A DNA stretch of 64,000 nt from Klebsiella ornithinolytica NBRC 105727 = ATCC 31898 (GCF_001598295.1 NZ_BCYR01000003.1:62001-126000); one strand, 5' to 3'; counted from the stretch's first letter, positions 18,332 to 27,407 are shown. Made by a program: numbers and translations. Notes: a model not told the origin generated them from the letters alone.

Positions 18332-18948
18332 GCTTCCTCCCTGTGCCAGGGCGTAGTGGTCAGGCGCGCGCCCCGGGACGTTTTCAGCAATACGCGGCCA
18401 TCGCGCAGCCATTCATTCAACGCAAAGGCGCCGAACGGCGTTTCAATCTGGGTGTCGGCCCGACACGGCAGTTTCGCAACCTGCGTCTGCCACTGCCGTA
18501 GCTCATCCCCGGTCAGCGGCATAGGGGCGCGGATCAGCAAATCGAGATCGCTGTCGGCGTGCAGAACGGGAATTTCGCTGGCAAGCGCATAGCCGGTGCT
18601 GCCGGTAATGCCCCACAGCCACGGCCACGCGAAGGTCGTCAGTAAAATAGCCGCCTGAACCGGCGGCTGGGAAACAAACGGCGAGTGCAGCAGGCGTTCG
18701 CGGTCGGTGAGCGCTTCCGGCGTCACCACCCGGGAAACCGCCTCTGCCTTCACCCATCCGGCGGCGCGCTGTTCGCGCTTCATGCCGCGCACGCCCACCG
18801 GAATATCATGGTTTTCATTTACATCGCGCCGCACCACCACCGGCAAACCGGGGTGCCACTGGGTGGCCACCCACGCCTCCTCAATGGTCAGTAAGGCGTT
18901 GGCGTTGTTCAGCCACAGTAAATCGTGCGGGCGCGGGGTAAAGGTCAT
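18328..18948 (-). CDS. mdcG: Phosphoribosyl-dephospho-CoA transferase MdcG
   Basis: The 206-residue nucleotidyltransferase attaches the 2'-(5''-triphosphoribosyl)-3'-dephospho-CoA group to the ACP subunit MdcC. The nucleotidyltransferase core is visible as the Gly-Ser loop (WGITGSTGYALAS) followed by the metal-binding D-x-D pair (HADSDLDLLI). It starts one base after the mdcF stop and overlaps mdcH by 4 bases, so translation is probably coupled. It acts after MdcB makes the prosthetic-group precursor. Confidence 0.92.
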   Translation of the reverse strand: MTFTPRPHDLLWLNNANALLTIEEAWVATQWHPGLPVVVRRDVNENHDIPVGVRGMKREQRAAGWVKAEAVSRVVTPEALTDRERLLHSPFVSQPPVQAAILLTTFAWPWLWGITGSTGYALASEIPVLHADSDLDLLIRAPMPLTGDELRQWQTQVAKLPCRADTQIETPFGAFALNEWLRDGRVLLKTSRGARLTTTPWHREEA

Positions 18949-18949
18949 A

Positions 18950-19909
18950 TCAGAGTCCGGAAGTCAGAGTAATAAACAGCGGTAACGACAGGATACACAG
19001 AACGGAGCTCAACAGCAGCACGGCTTCGGCATCCGGTGACTGGACGCCAAAGCGGTTGCCGAACACCACGCCGAAGAAACCGGCAGACAGCGCAATCATC
19101 AGGATAGCGGTGATCGCCACCGAACCGTGCAGCCCGAATGCCAGAACGATACCCCAGGCGATAAACGGCTGGATCAGCAGCTTGGCGATGGTTGCGATGC
19201 CGACCATCGCGTTCAGCTTCAGCTTACGGGCAGACAGAATGACCCCGGTCAGGAACAGCGCGGCAGCCGTTGCTGAGAGGCCCAGCGGTTTGATCGCCGC
19301 CAGCAGCAGGTCTGGCATGGTGATGCCAATCGCCGAAAGGATCACGCCGAGCAGCGGGCCCATGACGATAGGTTTTTTCAGCGAGCGCCACATCAGCACC
19401 GGTAGCATCGCCAGGGTAGAACCGCTGTTTTCCCCGGCGGCGCGCGCTTTTTCACGTTCGAGGATCAGCAGGCAAAACGGGGTCATCAGTACCGAGCCGC
19501 AGGCAATGGATACCGCCACGGACAGCGAGGTGGCGGAGCTTTCGCCCAGCACGCTACCGAGTATTGGCAGGCCGAGTGCGGCATAGTTCGGCAGCGCCAC
19601 GGTGAGGGTCAGCACCGCCGCGTCCTGCGGCGACTTTTTAAACACGCCGGTGGCCAGGAAGTAGATCGCCGCATAGGTCACCCACATGGCGCCGGTCAGC
19701 ACCACAATCAGCGGGGATTGCGCGACGATTCCCGCCCACGGCGTCTGTACGGTGGCGCTGAACAGCGCGGCCGGCAGGGCAAAATCCATCACGAAGATAT
19801 TCAGCAGCGACACGTTTTTATTGTCGACCATTTTGGCTTTGCCGGCCCAGAAGCCCAGCAGCATGATGAGAAAAATCGGCGCCAGGGCATGAACAATTAC
19901 ATAAGTCAT
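18950..19909 (-). CDS. mdcF: Malonate transporter MdcF (AEC family)
   Basis: The 319-residue integral membrane protein belongs to the auxin efflux carrier (AEC) family, with about ten hydrophobic segments in two five-helix halves. MdcF homologues import malonate. Its position between the decarboxylase subunits and the ACP-modifying genes matches the Klebsiella mdc order. It is separated from mdcE by 269 bases that contain an ERIC element, the only large gap in the operon. An AGGTGAG site precedes the ATG. Confidence 0.92.
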   Translation of the reverse strand: MTYVIVHALAPIFLIMLLGFWAGKAKMVDNKNVSLLNIFVMDFALPAALFSATVQTPWAGIVAQSPLIVVLTGAMWVTYAAIYFLATGVFKKSPQDAAVLTLTVALPNYAALGLPILGSVLGESSATSLSVAVSIACGSVLMTPFCLLILEREKARAAGENSGSTLAMLPVLMWRSLKKPIVMGPLLGVILSAIGITMPDLLLAAIKPLGLSATAAALFLTGVILSARKLKLNAMVGIATIAKLLIQPFIAWGIVLAFGLHGSVAITAILMIALSAGFFGVVFGNRFGVQSPDAEAVLLLSSVLCILSLPLFITLTSGL

Positions 19910-19938
19910 AGAGTACTCACCTGTAGATAAAAAAAGAG

Positions 19939-20063
19939 ATACGCGTCGTCCTTCACGCTGCCTGTGCGTTGGCTGCCTTCCCGGCTCCCGGTCACTGACT
20001 CAACTCAGCTCATGGGGATTGACTCAGCTGCCGCCTTGGGCCAGCGTGAATGATTCAGCGTAT
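19939..20063. repeat. ERIC (intergenic repeat unit) element
   Basis: The stretch follows the enterobacterial repetitive intergenic consensus in the reverse direction. It runs ATACGCGTCGTCCTTCACGC, then GTGCGTTGGCTGC, a central dyad around CCGGTCACTGACTCAACT and AGCTCATGGGGATTGACTC, then GCTGCCGCCTT, ending GATTCAGCGTAT. Its length of about 125 bases is that of a full ERIC. It lies inside the mdc operon between mdcE and mdcF, so it must be transcribed. Confidence 0.88.
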
Positions 20064-20178
20064 TGGGCTAATTGCGATGTTTTTAGTTTTCTAAAAGCCG
20101 CGAGCCGTGGGCGCTATGCTGCGCCCGACGGTAGCCGCTTTCGGCAGGTCTTTTTTTACGTACTTCTGATGTTGCCCG
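20064..20178. other. Rest of the mdcE-mdcF gap
   Basis: Between the ERIC element and the mdcE stop, GGGCGCTATGCTGCGCCC (20109-20126) forms a GC stem-loop that reads towards mdcF from mdcE. No promoter is evident. Confidence 0.35.
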
Positions 20179-20982
20179 TTACCAGCTGGCGCGCATCCGC
20201 TCGCGGACCAGGGCAGAGCTACGGCGATTTTCCGCGCCGAGACGGTTTTTCAGCGTTGGGTCTTTGCGCGCATCGGAAATGGCCTTTTGCACGCTGATCT
20301 CCACCAGTGCCAGGTCAGCATCAGACGGGGCATCCGGATTGCTGAGATTGAGCAGGTCGGAGAGCAGACCGAGCGTGGCGTAATTGCTGACGTCGTAGGC
20401 CATGGGGGGAATGGTCGCCGCCAGTTTTTCCAGCGCCTCGACGGTGCGTAGCGTGATCCGCGCGGCGGACGCTTTGCCCATCGCATGCACCAGCACGCCT
20501 TTGTCGTTGATGGCAATCAGGCGGTTGGCCTGGTAGCCGTGCGCCAGAAACGCGCCGGACATTGCCTTACCAACGATCAGGCCGATCACCGGATGACCCG
20601 CCAGGCGCGCTTTTGCATACGCGCCTGCGGCACCGGCCAGCGCCTGGTGGATACCGAACGCCTCTTCGCGGCGGCCATAGGCCTGGCTTGGGACGTCGAT
20701 GACCGCCACTATCGGGCGTTTTACGTCGCTGTTGGCGTCGGCATCGATGGTTTCATTGACCACTTTCGCCAGCGTCCAGCCTTCCAGCAGACCCACTTCA
20801 CCTTTGGCGGCGCGCGGGTAGTGGTTGTTGGCATCCGGCACCACGGCGATGAAGCGCACGCTTGCGCCGTTCAGTTCACCGTCAGCGACCTGTACTGAAG
20901 GGCACAGGCCGTTCATGCGCGGCGCGTTCGGCGCCAGTTTTTCCAGCCATACGGCCCCACGGCTATTGGACTGAGTCATCAT
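20179..20982 (-). CDS. mdcE: Malonate decarboxylase gamma subunit MdcE
   Basis: The 267-residue protein is the second half of the carboxy-lyase that decarboxylates malonyl-S-ACP to acetyl-S-ACP. It has the crotonase/carboxyltransferase-type fold. The conserved stretch IVGKAMSGAFLAHGYQANRLIAI resembles the oxyanion-loop region of carboxyltransferase beta/alpha domains. The start overlaps the mdcD stop by 4 bases and is preceded by GGGAGG. A second in-frame ATG follows immediately. MdcE and MdcD act as a complex. Confidence 0.92.
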   Translation of the reverse strand: MMTQSNSRGAVWLEKLAPNAPRMNGLCPSVQVADGELNGASVRFIAVVPDANNHYPRAAKGEVGLLEGWTLAKVVNETIDADANSDVKRPIVAVIDVPSQAYGRREEAFGIHQALAGAAGAYAKARLAGHPVIGLIVGKAMSGAFLAHGYQANRLIAINDKGVLVHAMGKASAARITLRTVEALEKLAATIPPMAYDVSNYATLGLLSDLLNLSNPDAPSDADLALVEISVQKAISDARKDPTLKNRLGAENRRSSALVRERMRASW

Positions 20983-21812
20983 TTCACCTCCCGGGCAAAA
21001 AGCTGTTTGATCTGCGCGGTATCCGCCTGCTGGCGGGTATCGAAGTGGGTCAGGCGGGCCAGGTAATCCGCATATTTATCGCTGCGGTGTTGTGCCGGGA
21101 CGCCTTTGGCAATGGCCTCATTCATTGCCGATTTCACCGCATGGATGCCGTCACCGACCAGCGCATCGACCAGCCCGCTTGCATAACGGATTTCGCCGCC
21201 GGTCATGCTCCAGATAAACGGGCGATCGCGGGAGTCGTACTCTTCGATTCCGGCTTCCTGCTCGATAACCTGCGGGCCGTTGAGACCCAGACGCGCCTCG
21301 CGGGTGACAATCAGATAGCTGCACAGGGCGGCGGCGATAGACATCCCGCCGAAACAGCCGACGGTGCCCGCGATAATGCCGACCACCGGGGTGTAGCGCC
21401 GCAGGTCCACAATCGCCGCATGAATGTCGGCAATCGCCGCGAGGCCGAGGTTGGCCTCCTGCAGGCGCACGCCGCCGGTTTCGAGGCACAGAACCGCCAG
21501 CGTCGGGATGCCGTTGCGGTTGTCTTCGGCCGCCAGTTCCAGTGCCGCCGCCATTTTCGCGCCGGAGACTTCACCCATGCTGCCGCCCTGGAAGGTGCCT
21601 TCGATGGCAATGACCACCGCAGACTGGCCGTTGATGGTGCCGCGAGCGACCACCATGCCGTCGTCGGACTGCGGTACCACGCCCTGCGGCGCGAGCCACG
21701 GCGACATCATGCCGGCGAACGGATCGAGCAGTTCGCGGTAGCTGCCTTGATCAAGCAGCGTCCGGGCACGTTCACGGGCGCGTAATTCAATAAAGCTGCG
21801 GTCGTTACGCAT
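20979..21812 (-). CDS. mdcD: Malonate decarboxylase beta subunit MdcD
   Basis: The 277-residue carboxyltransferase-fold protein, with MdcE, removes CO2 from malonyl-S-MdcC. The segment VVGIIAGTVGCFGGMSIAAALCSYLI is the typical glycine-rich acyl-binding core, and RLGLNGPQVIEQEAG follows it. I chose ATG 21812 (MRNDRSFIEL): GGAGG lies six bases before it, whereas the upstream in-frame start at 21827 falls inside that site. The start overlaps mdcC by 8 bases. Confidence 0.92.
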   Translation of the reverse strand: MRNDRSFIELRARERARTLLDQGSYRELLDPFAGMMSPWLAPQGVVPQSDDGMVVARGTINGQSAVVIAIEGTFQGGSMGEVSGAKMAAALELAAEDNRNGIPTLAVLCLETGGVRLQEANLGLAAIADIHAAIVDLRRYTPVVGIIAGTVGCFGGMSIAAALCSYLIVTREARLGLNGPQVIEQEAGIEEYDSRDRPFIWSMTGGEIRYASGLVDALVGDGIHAVKSAMNEAIAKGVPAQHRSDKYADYLARLTHFDTRQQADTAQIKQLFAREVK

Positions 21813-22104
21813 GGGAAACCTCCTCAAAAACCTGTTCGATGCGAATGCGCGCCACGCCCGGCGTCGCGCCGAAGTCGTGAATAATCAGCGTGCCCGCAGG
21901 CAGGCCGTTGATCAGATTCAGACGGTCAAACAGCGCGTTCCAGCGGTGAGTGCTGTTGTCTACGGAGGTGGTGATATCGATGTTGAGCGTGTCGCCGATG
22001 GCCGCGGTGAACAGCACTTCCATATCACCGGAGCCTACGACGCCTGCCAGAGCTTTACCGCTGAGGGTACGGCTGGCAGGGAATGACAATGTAATGTGTT
22101 CCAT
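21805..22104 (-). CDS. mdcC: Malonate decarboxylase acyl carrier protein MdcC
   Basis: The 99-residue acyl carrier subunit carries the phosphoribosyl-dephospho-CoA prosthetic group on a serine. Counting from ATG 22104, Ser25 lies in VVGSGDME, the known attachment motif of Klebsiella MdcC. The ATG is preceded by AAAGAGGATGTT. A longer in-frame reading from 22272 would run back through mdcB and is not real. It overlaps mdcD by 8 bases. Confidence 0.95.
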   Translation of the reverse strand: MEHITLSFPASRTLSGKALAGVVGSGDMEVLFTAAIGDTLNIDITTSVDNSTHRWNALFDRLNLINGLPAGTLIIHDFGATPGVARIRIEQVFEEVSHA

Positions 22105-22114
22105 AACATCCTCT

Positions 22115-22975
22115 TTAAATTGAGCAAGACGCGGGCTGGCTGACCCTGTCGAGAAACAGCGTGGCGGCGAGCAAATCGGCGGCGCCGCCGGGCGAAGCGT
22201 TGAGGGCGAGCATCTGCGCGTCGAGTTCGGCGAGCGCTTTGCTGCCCTGAACCGTGGCGCTGCCGCCGGCACGCAACACGGCGCGCGCGCCGGTCTGCAT
22301 CGCGTTGAGACCGGCCATTCCGGCGCGTGAAAGCACGCAGGTATCGCTGAGCGAGGTCATGATTGCTATCAGCGCGTCAAGACGAGCGGCGTTTTCATCC
22401 GCGCCCTGTGCGCGGCTGCGCAACAGCTGGGGCAGCGCCAGTTTCACCACGTGCGGGAAGGCCTGCTGCGCCTCTTCACGCGCGCCCGGTACCCGGTAAC
22501 GGTGCGTCGCCTTCAGCCCTTTGCTGAAGACCTTCGGCGCGGCGCTGTCCGGCAGACGGGCGAGCAGGGCGGCAGTGTCCGCAATCTGCTGCGCGCTGGC
22601 GTTGGCGCTTAACATCGCGTTCGCGCTCACCAGTAATCCCAGAGCCCAAATTGCGCCGCGATGGGTATTCACGCCGTCGGTGGCCGCCATCATCTGCCGT
22701 TCGCCTTCGCGTCCTAAACGGCCAATGGTTTCGCGCAGGGCGATGTCGGCCGGGCGCTGCCAGCTCTGCTGGGCCAGCTGCAGAAACGTCGGGGTCAGGC
22801 TGTGCGCCGAGCGCTCCATCAGATCTAACGACAGGTCGTGATGGGCGCCGTTTCCCCGGCTGTCCACCAGACCCGGCTTCGGGCTTAATCGCGCTTCGTC
22901 GATCAGGCAGTCGCGGGCGATCCACGCCAGCGTCTCGGCCTGCAGCCCGGTATGAGTCTGTGACAGGAGTTTCAT
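22115..22975 (-). CDS. mdcB: Triphosphoribosyl-dephospho-CoA synthase MdcB
   Basis: The 286-residue protein, of the CitG/MdcB family, makes 2'-(5''-triphosphoribosyl)-3'-dephospho-CoA from ATP and dephospho-CoA for MdcC. Family features include EARLSPKPGLVDSRGNGAHHDL, GVNTHRGAIWALG and SLSDTCVLSRAG. I chose ATG 22975 (MKLLSQTHTG), which overlaps the mdcA stop by one base (TAATG) and follows GGAGC. An upstream in-frame start at 23023 would lie inside mdcA. Confidence 0.93.
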   Translation of the reverse strand: MKLLSQTHTGLQAETLAWIARDCLIDEARLSPKPGLVDSRGNGAHHDLSLDLMERSAHSLTPTFLQLAQQSWQRPADIALRETIGRLGREGERQMMAATDGVNTHRGAIWALGLLVSANAMLSANASAQQIADTAALLARLPDSAAPKVFSKGLKATHRYRVPGAREEAQQAFPHVVKLALPQLLRSRAQGADENAARLDALIAIMTSLSDTCVLSRAGMAGLNAMQTGARAVLRAGGSATVQGSKALAELDAQMLALNASPGGAADLLAATLFLDRVSQPASCSI

Positions 22976-24630
22976 TACCAGCTCCGGAATTTGGCAGGTG
23001 GGTTGTAAAGACCGTCGGACCATTCGACCAGATCGGCAACGCTGCCGGCGGCGAGCAGGGAACGGGTCGCATCGCTGCGGCGAATACCGATATCTTCCGG
23101 ATAGACCACTTTGCCGCTGCGACGTAGTTCGGCGACGCGTCTGGCATCGACGCCCAGACCGATGTCGGTGATGCCGGCCACGGCGGCGACCATTGCCCGC
23201 CGCTCTTCCAGGCTTTCCGCGCGATAGAGATAGGCGATACCCTCTTCGGTCAGCACGTGGGTGACGTCATCGCCGTAGATCATTACCGGGGCTAAAGGCA
23301 TGCCGGAGGTTTTCGCCACCTCTACCGCATCAAGTTTTTCCACAAAGGTCGGCTTCACGCCGGCCTGGAAGGTTTCGACCATCTGCACCACCAGCTTTTT
23401 GCCGCGCTGCATCGGGTCAGGTTCGGTGATCATGTTCAGCCAGGCCGGGGTCGCGTGGCGGCGACCGTGCGGGTCATGACCCATGTTCGGCGCACCGCCG
23501 AATCCGGAAAGCCGTCCGCGGGTGACGGTTGAGGAGTTTGCGAGGCCATCAACCTGTAGGGTGGAGCCGATAAACATATCGACCGCGTACTGACCCGCCA
23601 GTTGGCAGAAGGCGCGGTTAGAACGCATAGAGCCATCGGCGCCGGTAAAGAACACATCCGGGCGGGCGCGGATGTACTCTTCCATCCCCAGTTCGCCGCC
23701 GAAGCAGTGGACGCTTTCCACCCAGCCGCTTTCGATGGCCGGGATCAGCGTCGGATGCGGGTTAAGCGTCCAGTGCTTACAGATTTTGCCTTTCAGCCCC
23801 AGCTGTTCACCATAGGTCGGGAGCAGCAGCTCAATGGCGGCGGTGTTAAAGCCGATCCCGTGGTTGAGAGACTGCACCTGATGTTCCGCGTAGATGCCTT
23901 TAATCGCCATCATCGCCATCAGAATATGTTCTTGTTTAATCAGGCGCGGGTCGCGGGTAAAGAGAGGTTCAATAAAGAACGGCTTATCGGCCACCACCAC
24001 GTAGTCTATCCACGAGCCGGGGATATCGACGCGCGGAAGATCGCACTCGTCGTCGACCAGTTCGTTCACCTGGGCGATAACGATCCCGTCGTGGAAGGCG
24101 GCGGCTTCGACCAGCGCCGGGGTATCTTCGGTGCTGGGTCCGGTGTAAAGGTTGCCTTTGCGGTCGGCTTTATACCCGGCGATTAGCGCGACGTTGGGTG
24201 ACAGGTCGACATACAGGCGAGAGTAAAGTTCGATGTAGGTGTGAATCGCGCCGATTTCCAGCAGACCATCTTCCAGCAGCTGCGAAATCCGCAGGCTTTG
24301 GGTACCTGAGAACGAGAAATCGAGCTTACGGGCAATCCCTTTTTCAAAGAGATCCAGATGCTCGCTGCGCCCGACGCTGGGCATGATCATATGCAGGTCG
24401 TGGATAGTTTGCGGGTTCACTTCCGCAAGCATGCGGGAGAGAAAATCGGCCTGTTTCTGGTTATTGCCCTCCAGTACGACGCGGTCGCCCGGTGCCAGCA
24501 GATGTTCCAGCGCCTCGACCAGCTGGTCGGTGGGGATAACCTTACCGGAGACGTTCGCGGCGGCCAGTCGCCGCTGCTTTTCCGTACGACGACGGTTCCA
24601 GACGCGCCCCGGCGATTGTTCGGCATTCAT
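22975..24630 (-). CDS. mdcA: Malonate decarboxylase alpha subunit MdcA (acetyl-S-ACP:malonate ACP transferase)
   Basis: The 551-residue subunit swaps the acetyl group of acetyl-S-MdcC for malonate, regenerating malonyl-S-MdcC and releasing acetate. It is a CoA-transferase-fold protein of the citrate lyase alpha/MdcA type. Conserved stretches include SLNHGIGFNTAAIELLLPTYG, GRLSGFGGAPNMGHDPHGRR and MIYGDDVTHVLTEEGIAYLY. It is the first gene of the operon. AGGAGG precedes the ATG with good spacing. Confidence 0.95.
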   Translation of the reverse strand: MNAEQSPGRVWNRRRTEKQRRLAAANVSGKVIPTDQLVEALEHLLAPGDRVVLEGNNQKQADFLSRMLAEVNPQTIHDLHMIMPSVGRSEHLDLFEKGIARKLDFSFSGTQSLRISQLLEDGLLEIGAIHTYIELYSRLYVDLSPNVALIAGYKADRKGNLYTGPSTEDTPALVEAAAFHDGIVIAQVNELVDDECDLPRVDIPGSWIDYVVVADKPFFIEPLFTRDPRLIKQEHILMAMMAIKGIYAEHQVQSLNHGIGFNTAAIELLLPTYGEQLGLKGKICKHWTLNPHPTLIPAIESGWVESVHCFGGELGMEEYIRARPDVFFTGADGSMRSNRAFCQLAGQYAVDMFIGSTLQVDGLANSSTVTRGRLSGFGGAPNMGHDPHGRRHATPAWLNMITEPDPMQRGKKLVVQMVETFQAGVKPTFVEKLDAVEVAKTSGMPLAPVMIYGDDVTHVLTEEGIAYLYRAESLEERRAMVAAVAGITDIGLGVDARRVAELRRSGKVVYPEDIGIRRSDATRSLLAAGSVADLVEWSDGLYNPPAKFRSW

Positions 24631-25106
24631 TATTAACCTCCTGATTCGACAGATCGTTTTGATTGTCCTGGTGTGGAAGTTAGTGTGCGACGCGCCGGGC
24701 AGCGCATCAATTAAGCCCGCTAAAGGATTGTTAGCCTGAGAGTAATAATTCTAAGGGAAATTATGTGACGGCGATCGAAGCAGAGGTTCAAGGTGTCGGC
24801 TAGAGGAGGACCAGAAGGAGAGGAATTAAAGGGCAAAATGCAGACATGCGAGGGCGTGCCAGCAGGAGATATCATGCGTTGCTGGGGGGAATCGAGCTGA
24901 TTGCATGAGCGTGAACATCTTTGACAATGCGCAAATGCCGGGTGTCGGCAACGCTTTCCGTCGGCCGACGATGCTCCGCTCGTTTTGCCAGACAGCGCTA
25001 AGAAGAGGCGGGGGGCGGATGTCAGAAGCACCCTGAGGTCGGGATCGTCTGGCATGAGAAATTCGCCAACAGCAGCGTGTTTACGCATCGACGAAGGGAA
25101 ATCTGC
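24631..25106. promoter_or_regulatory. mdc promoter region and remaining gap to tqsA
   Basis: The mdcA leader and promoter must lie within the first 200 bases here. An imperfect dyad, ATAATTC-(6 nt)-GAAATTAT (24745-24764), resembles a LysR-type T-N11-A operator and is the best candidate for MdcR binding. The remaining sequence to 25106 has GC-rich open frames on both strands with no ribosome sites or recognisable products. Confidence 0.4.
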
Positions 25107-25131
25107 CGCTGGCGGCCTTGTACCGCCAGCG
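25107..25131 (-). terminator. Hairpin after tqsA
   Basis: CGCTGGCGG pairs perfectly with CCGCCAGCG around a 7-nt loop, 11 bases beyond the tqsA stop. There is no strong T-run, so it may be a weak terminator or 3'-protecting hairpin. Confidence 0.5.
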
Positions 25132-25141
25132 CGAACAAAAT

Positions 25142-26173
25142 CTATTTACTTAAATCACTCAGCAGCACGGCGATACTCCGCCCGCCGGGGCTCTGCTCAA
25201 GCGCGATTTTGACAATGATTGTCAATGGGACGGAAAGCAGCATGCCTACCGGTCCGAGCAACCATCCCCAGAAAATCAACGACAGAAATACCACCAGCGT
25301 CGATAGCCCCAGACCGCGCCCCATGATCCGCGGCTCAAGAATATTCCCGAACACCAGGTTAATCACCAGGTAGCCTGTGAGTACCACCAGCGCGTCGTAC
25401 AGTCCGCCGAACACCAGCACCTGCAAAATAGGCGGAATGGCGGCCAGCACCGAGCCAATATTTGGAATATAGTTGAGGGCAAAGGCCAGCAGCCCCCACA
25501 TAAAGGCGAAGCGAACGTCCAGCAGTACCAGCATGCCCCAGACCACCATCCCGGTGACCAGACTGATGGCGGTTTTTAGCACCAGGTAGTGAGAGACGCT
25601 GTCGATCGCGCGCTGTATGGCGCCCATACCTTCCACCGGTCTGGACATCAATTGTTGCAGCTTGGCCGGCAGCTGGGGCACTTCCAGCAGCATAAAGACC
25701 ACCGTCAGCAGCAAGAGGAAGATTGAGGACATTGCGTTCGACAGCTGGGTAAGCAGGCTGGTTACCATCGTCATGACCGCGTTGGGGTCGATGTATTTAT
25801 TCAACTCGACAACGGAAACGGTAAACCCAAATCGCTGTAGCCAGGGCGTCACGGTTTGCACCGGCTCGCTGAGGGAGGTGCGGTATTGCGGCAGCGTGCG
25901 CGCCAGTTCATTCAGCGAGGTACCTAATGAGGCCAGCAAAACCACCGCCAGCATGACAATCGCGCTGATTAATAACGAAATGGCCAGCACGCGCGGTACC
26001 CGACAGCGCATCATCAGCCGGACCACCGGGTTAATGACCACGGCGAGGAACAGCGCAAGGATGAACGGGACGATGATATCCGCGGCGAAGCGAATACCGG
26101 TGAGGATGATGACCAGCATGCCCAGCATGATGACAATCTTTAATCCATTAAGCGTAATGATGGGTTTAGCCAT
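25142..26173 (-). CDS. tqsA: AI-2E family transporter TqsA
   Basis: The 343-residue inner-membrane protein reads as a close homologue of E. coli TqsA (YdgG). It shares the start [20 protein letters not shown] and the C-terminal [29 protein letters not shown] segment of the AI-2E family. E. coli TqsA exports the quorum signal AI-2 and affects biofilm traits. It has about seven to eight TM segments. It is divergent from mdtJI as in E. coli, but the pntAB genes that follow tqsA there are replaced here by the mdc operon. Confidence 0.94.
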   Translation of the reverse strand: MAKPIITLNGLKIVIMLGMLVIILTGIRFAADIIVPFILALFLAVVINPVVRLMMRCRVPRVLAISLLISAIVMLAVVLLASLGTSLNELARTLPQYRTSLSEPVQTVTPWLQRFGFTVSVVELNKYIDPNAVMTMVTSLLTQLSNAMSSIFLLLLTVVFMLLEVPQLPAKLQQLMSRPVEGMGAIQRAIDSVSHYLVLKTAISLVTGMVVWGMLVLLDVRFAFMWGLLAFALNYIPNIGSVLAAIPPILQVLVFGGLYDALVVLTGYLVINLVFGNILEPRIMGRGLGLSTLVVFLSLIFWGWLLGPVGMLLSVPLTIIVKIALEQSPGGRSIAVLLSDLSK

Positions 26174-26409
26174 GTGTGTCCCTGAAAAAATGACCGGTTT
26201 TCCTCACAGTGTAGACCCGAATGCCGGGGTAAAATCAGCAAAAACTGCCTCGCTCAGGCAGGATGACTGCGCCGGCTAAAACGTCTACGGTGGTGAAAAC
26301 AATTCGGTGGCGAAAATAAAAAAGTGAAGCGCCATCATAATGGCGATTGCCATCAGTAAAAGCTAATCAAAATCAAATGTCAGACGTAAAGAAGTGCAAA
26401 GACTTTGAG

Positions 26410-26415
26410 TATAAT
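26410..26415 (+). promoter_or_regulatory. Consensus -10 hexamer, likely mdtUJI promoter
   Basis: TATAAT matches the sigma70 -10 exactly. The matching -35 position has only a poor match, so the promoter may need an activator. A start near 26422 would give a leader of about 300 nt before mdtJ. Confidence 0.4.
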
Positions 26416-26508
26416 GTAGCATTATGGTACAAATTTACTGTGTGTAACTACCGAGGACAATACTCATCCGCAATGACGAGAAGCAATACCGCGGATAATT
26501 GTAATTTT

Positions 26509-26607
26509 ATGGACAATCAGTTCAGGATGTATATTTCGACTCACCCTGCCGTTTCCTTCCCTGGCTGCCGCTTTGCCGGCGAGCAACACTGGCGCTCCGC
26601 GCTTTAG
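26509..26607 (+). CDS. Putative leader peptide upstream of mdtJI (MdtU-like)
   Basis: A 32-codon frame begins [17 protein letters not shown] and ends HWRSAL in the long leader before mdtJ. E. coli mdtJI is known to be preceded by a translated ORF of about this length, mdtU, needed for spermidine induction. Position and size match, but I could not compare the peptides, and the ribosome site is weak. The leader continues for 115 bases to mdtJ with several possible base-paired segments. Confidence 0.5.
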   Translation: MDNQFRMYISTHPAVSFPGCRFAGEQHWRSAL

Positions 26608-26722
26608 TCCTTTCTCTCTGCCTGAGCTGGCGCCCTGCGCACGGCTAAACAATCTCAGAATTTTTCCGGTTTACCTTCGCTGTAAGCCGCGGTGGATTAT
26701 ATTCTCTAGCAGGAGAAGGATT

Positions 26723-27085
26723 ATGTTTTATTGGATCTTATTAGCGTTAGCAATCGTTGCTGAAATTACCGGCACACTTTCTATGAAATGGGCCAGCGTC
26801 AGCGGTGGACACACCGGCTTTATTTTAATGCTGGTGATGATTGCACTTTCCTATATATTTCTGGCTTTTGCCGTTAAAAAAATCGCCCTCGGTGTGGCCT
26901 ATGCCCTGTGGGAGGGTATCGGTATTTTGCTGATCACTTTATTCAGCGTCCTGCTGTTTGATGAAGCGCTTTCGCCGATCAAAATGGCGGGGCTGGCGAC
27001 GCTGGTGGTCGGGATCGTGTTAATTAAATCCGGTACCCAAAAAGCGGTGAAGCAGCCAACGGAGGCGGCCCATGCAACAGTTTGA
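26723..27085 (+). CDS. mdtJ: Spermidine export protein MdtJ (SMR family)
   Basis: The 120-residue, four-TM small multidrug resistance protein is one half of the MdtJI spermidine exporter. The family Glu in TM1 is seen in [15 protein letters not shown], and [15 protein letters not shown] is the typical TM3 signature. ATG 26723 follows AGGAGAAGGA and gives the usual length. An earlier in-frame start at 26573 is unlikely. The last 14 bases overlap mdtI. Confidence 0.94.
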   Translation: MFYWILLALAIVAEITGTLSMKWASVSGGHTGFILMLVMIALSYIFLAFAVKKIALGVAYALWEGIGILLITLFSVLLFDEALSPIKMAGLATLVVGIVLIKSGTQKAVKQPTEAAHATV

Positions 27086-27401
27086 GTGGATTCACGGCGC
27101 CTGGCTGGCGCTGGCCATCGTGCTGGAAATTGTCGCTAACGTCTTTTTGAAATTTTCAGACGGTTTTCGTCGTAAAGTATACGGCATACTGTCGCTGCTG
27201 GCGGTGCTGGGTGCCTTCAGCGCGCTCTCGCAGGCGGTGAAGGGCATTGACCTGTCGGTGGCCTATGCGCTGTGGGGCGGTTTCGGTATTGCCGCCACGA
27301 TTGCCGCAGGATGGATTCTGTTCGGCCAACGCTTAAATCATAAAGGCTGGATTGGCGTGATATTGCTGGTGACCGGGATGGTGCTGATTAAACTGGCGTA
27401 A
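27072..27401 (+). CDS. mdtI: Spermidine export protein MdtI (SMR family)
   Basis: The 109-residue partner of MdtJ has four TM segments with the TM1 Glu in [17 protein letters not shown] and the TM3 motif [11 protein letters not shown]. It overlaps mdtJ by 14 bases, so the two are co-translated. The pair pumps out excess spermidine; speG, for spermidine acetylation, lies at 46758-47318. Confidence 0.95.
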   Translation: MQQFEWIHGAWLALAIVLEIVANVFLKFSDGFRRKVYGILSLLAVLGAFSALSQAVKGIDLSVAYALWGGFGIAATIAAGWILFGQRLNHKGWIGVILLVTGMVLIKLA

Positions 27402-27407
27402 TGTGAT

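Noticed and set aside
22115-23023. Longer mdcB start at 23023 (and similar extended starts for mdcC, mdcD, mdcH)
   Set aside because: The extensions lie inside the preceding genes or ribosome sites and have no homology; internal ATGs with good ribosome sites give family-typical N-termini.
24720-25088. 122-codon minus-strand frame between mdcA and tqsA
   Set aside because: It has low-quality composition, no ribosome site and no recognisable domain, and it crosses the mdc promoter area.
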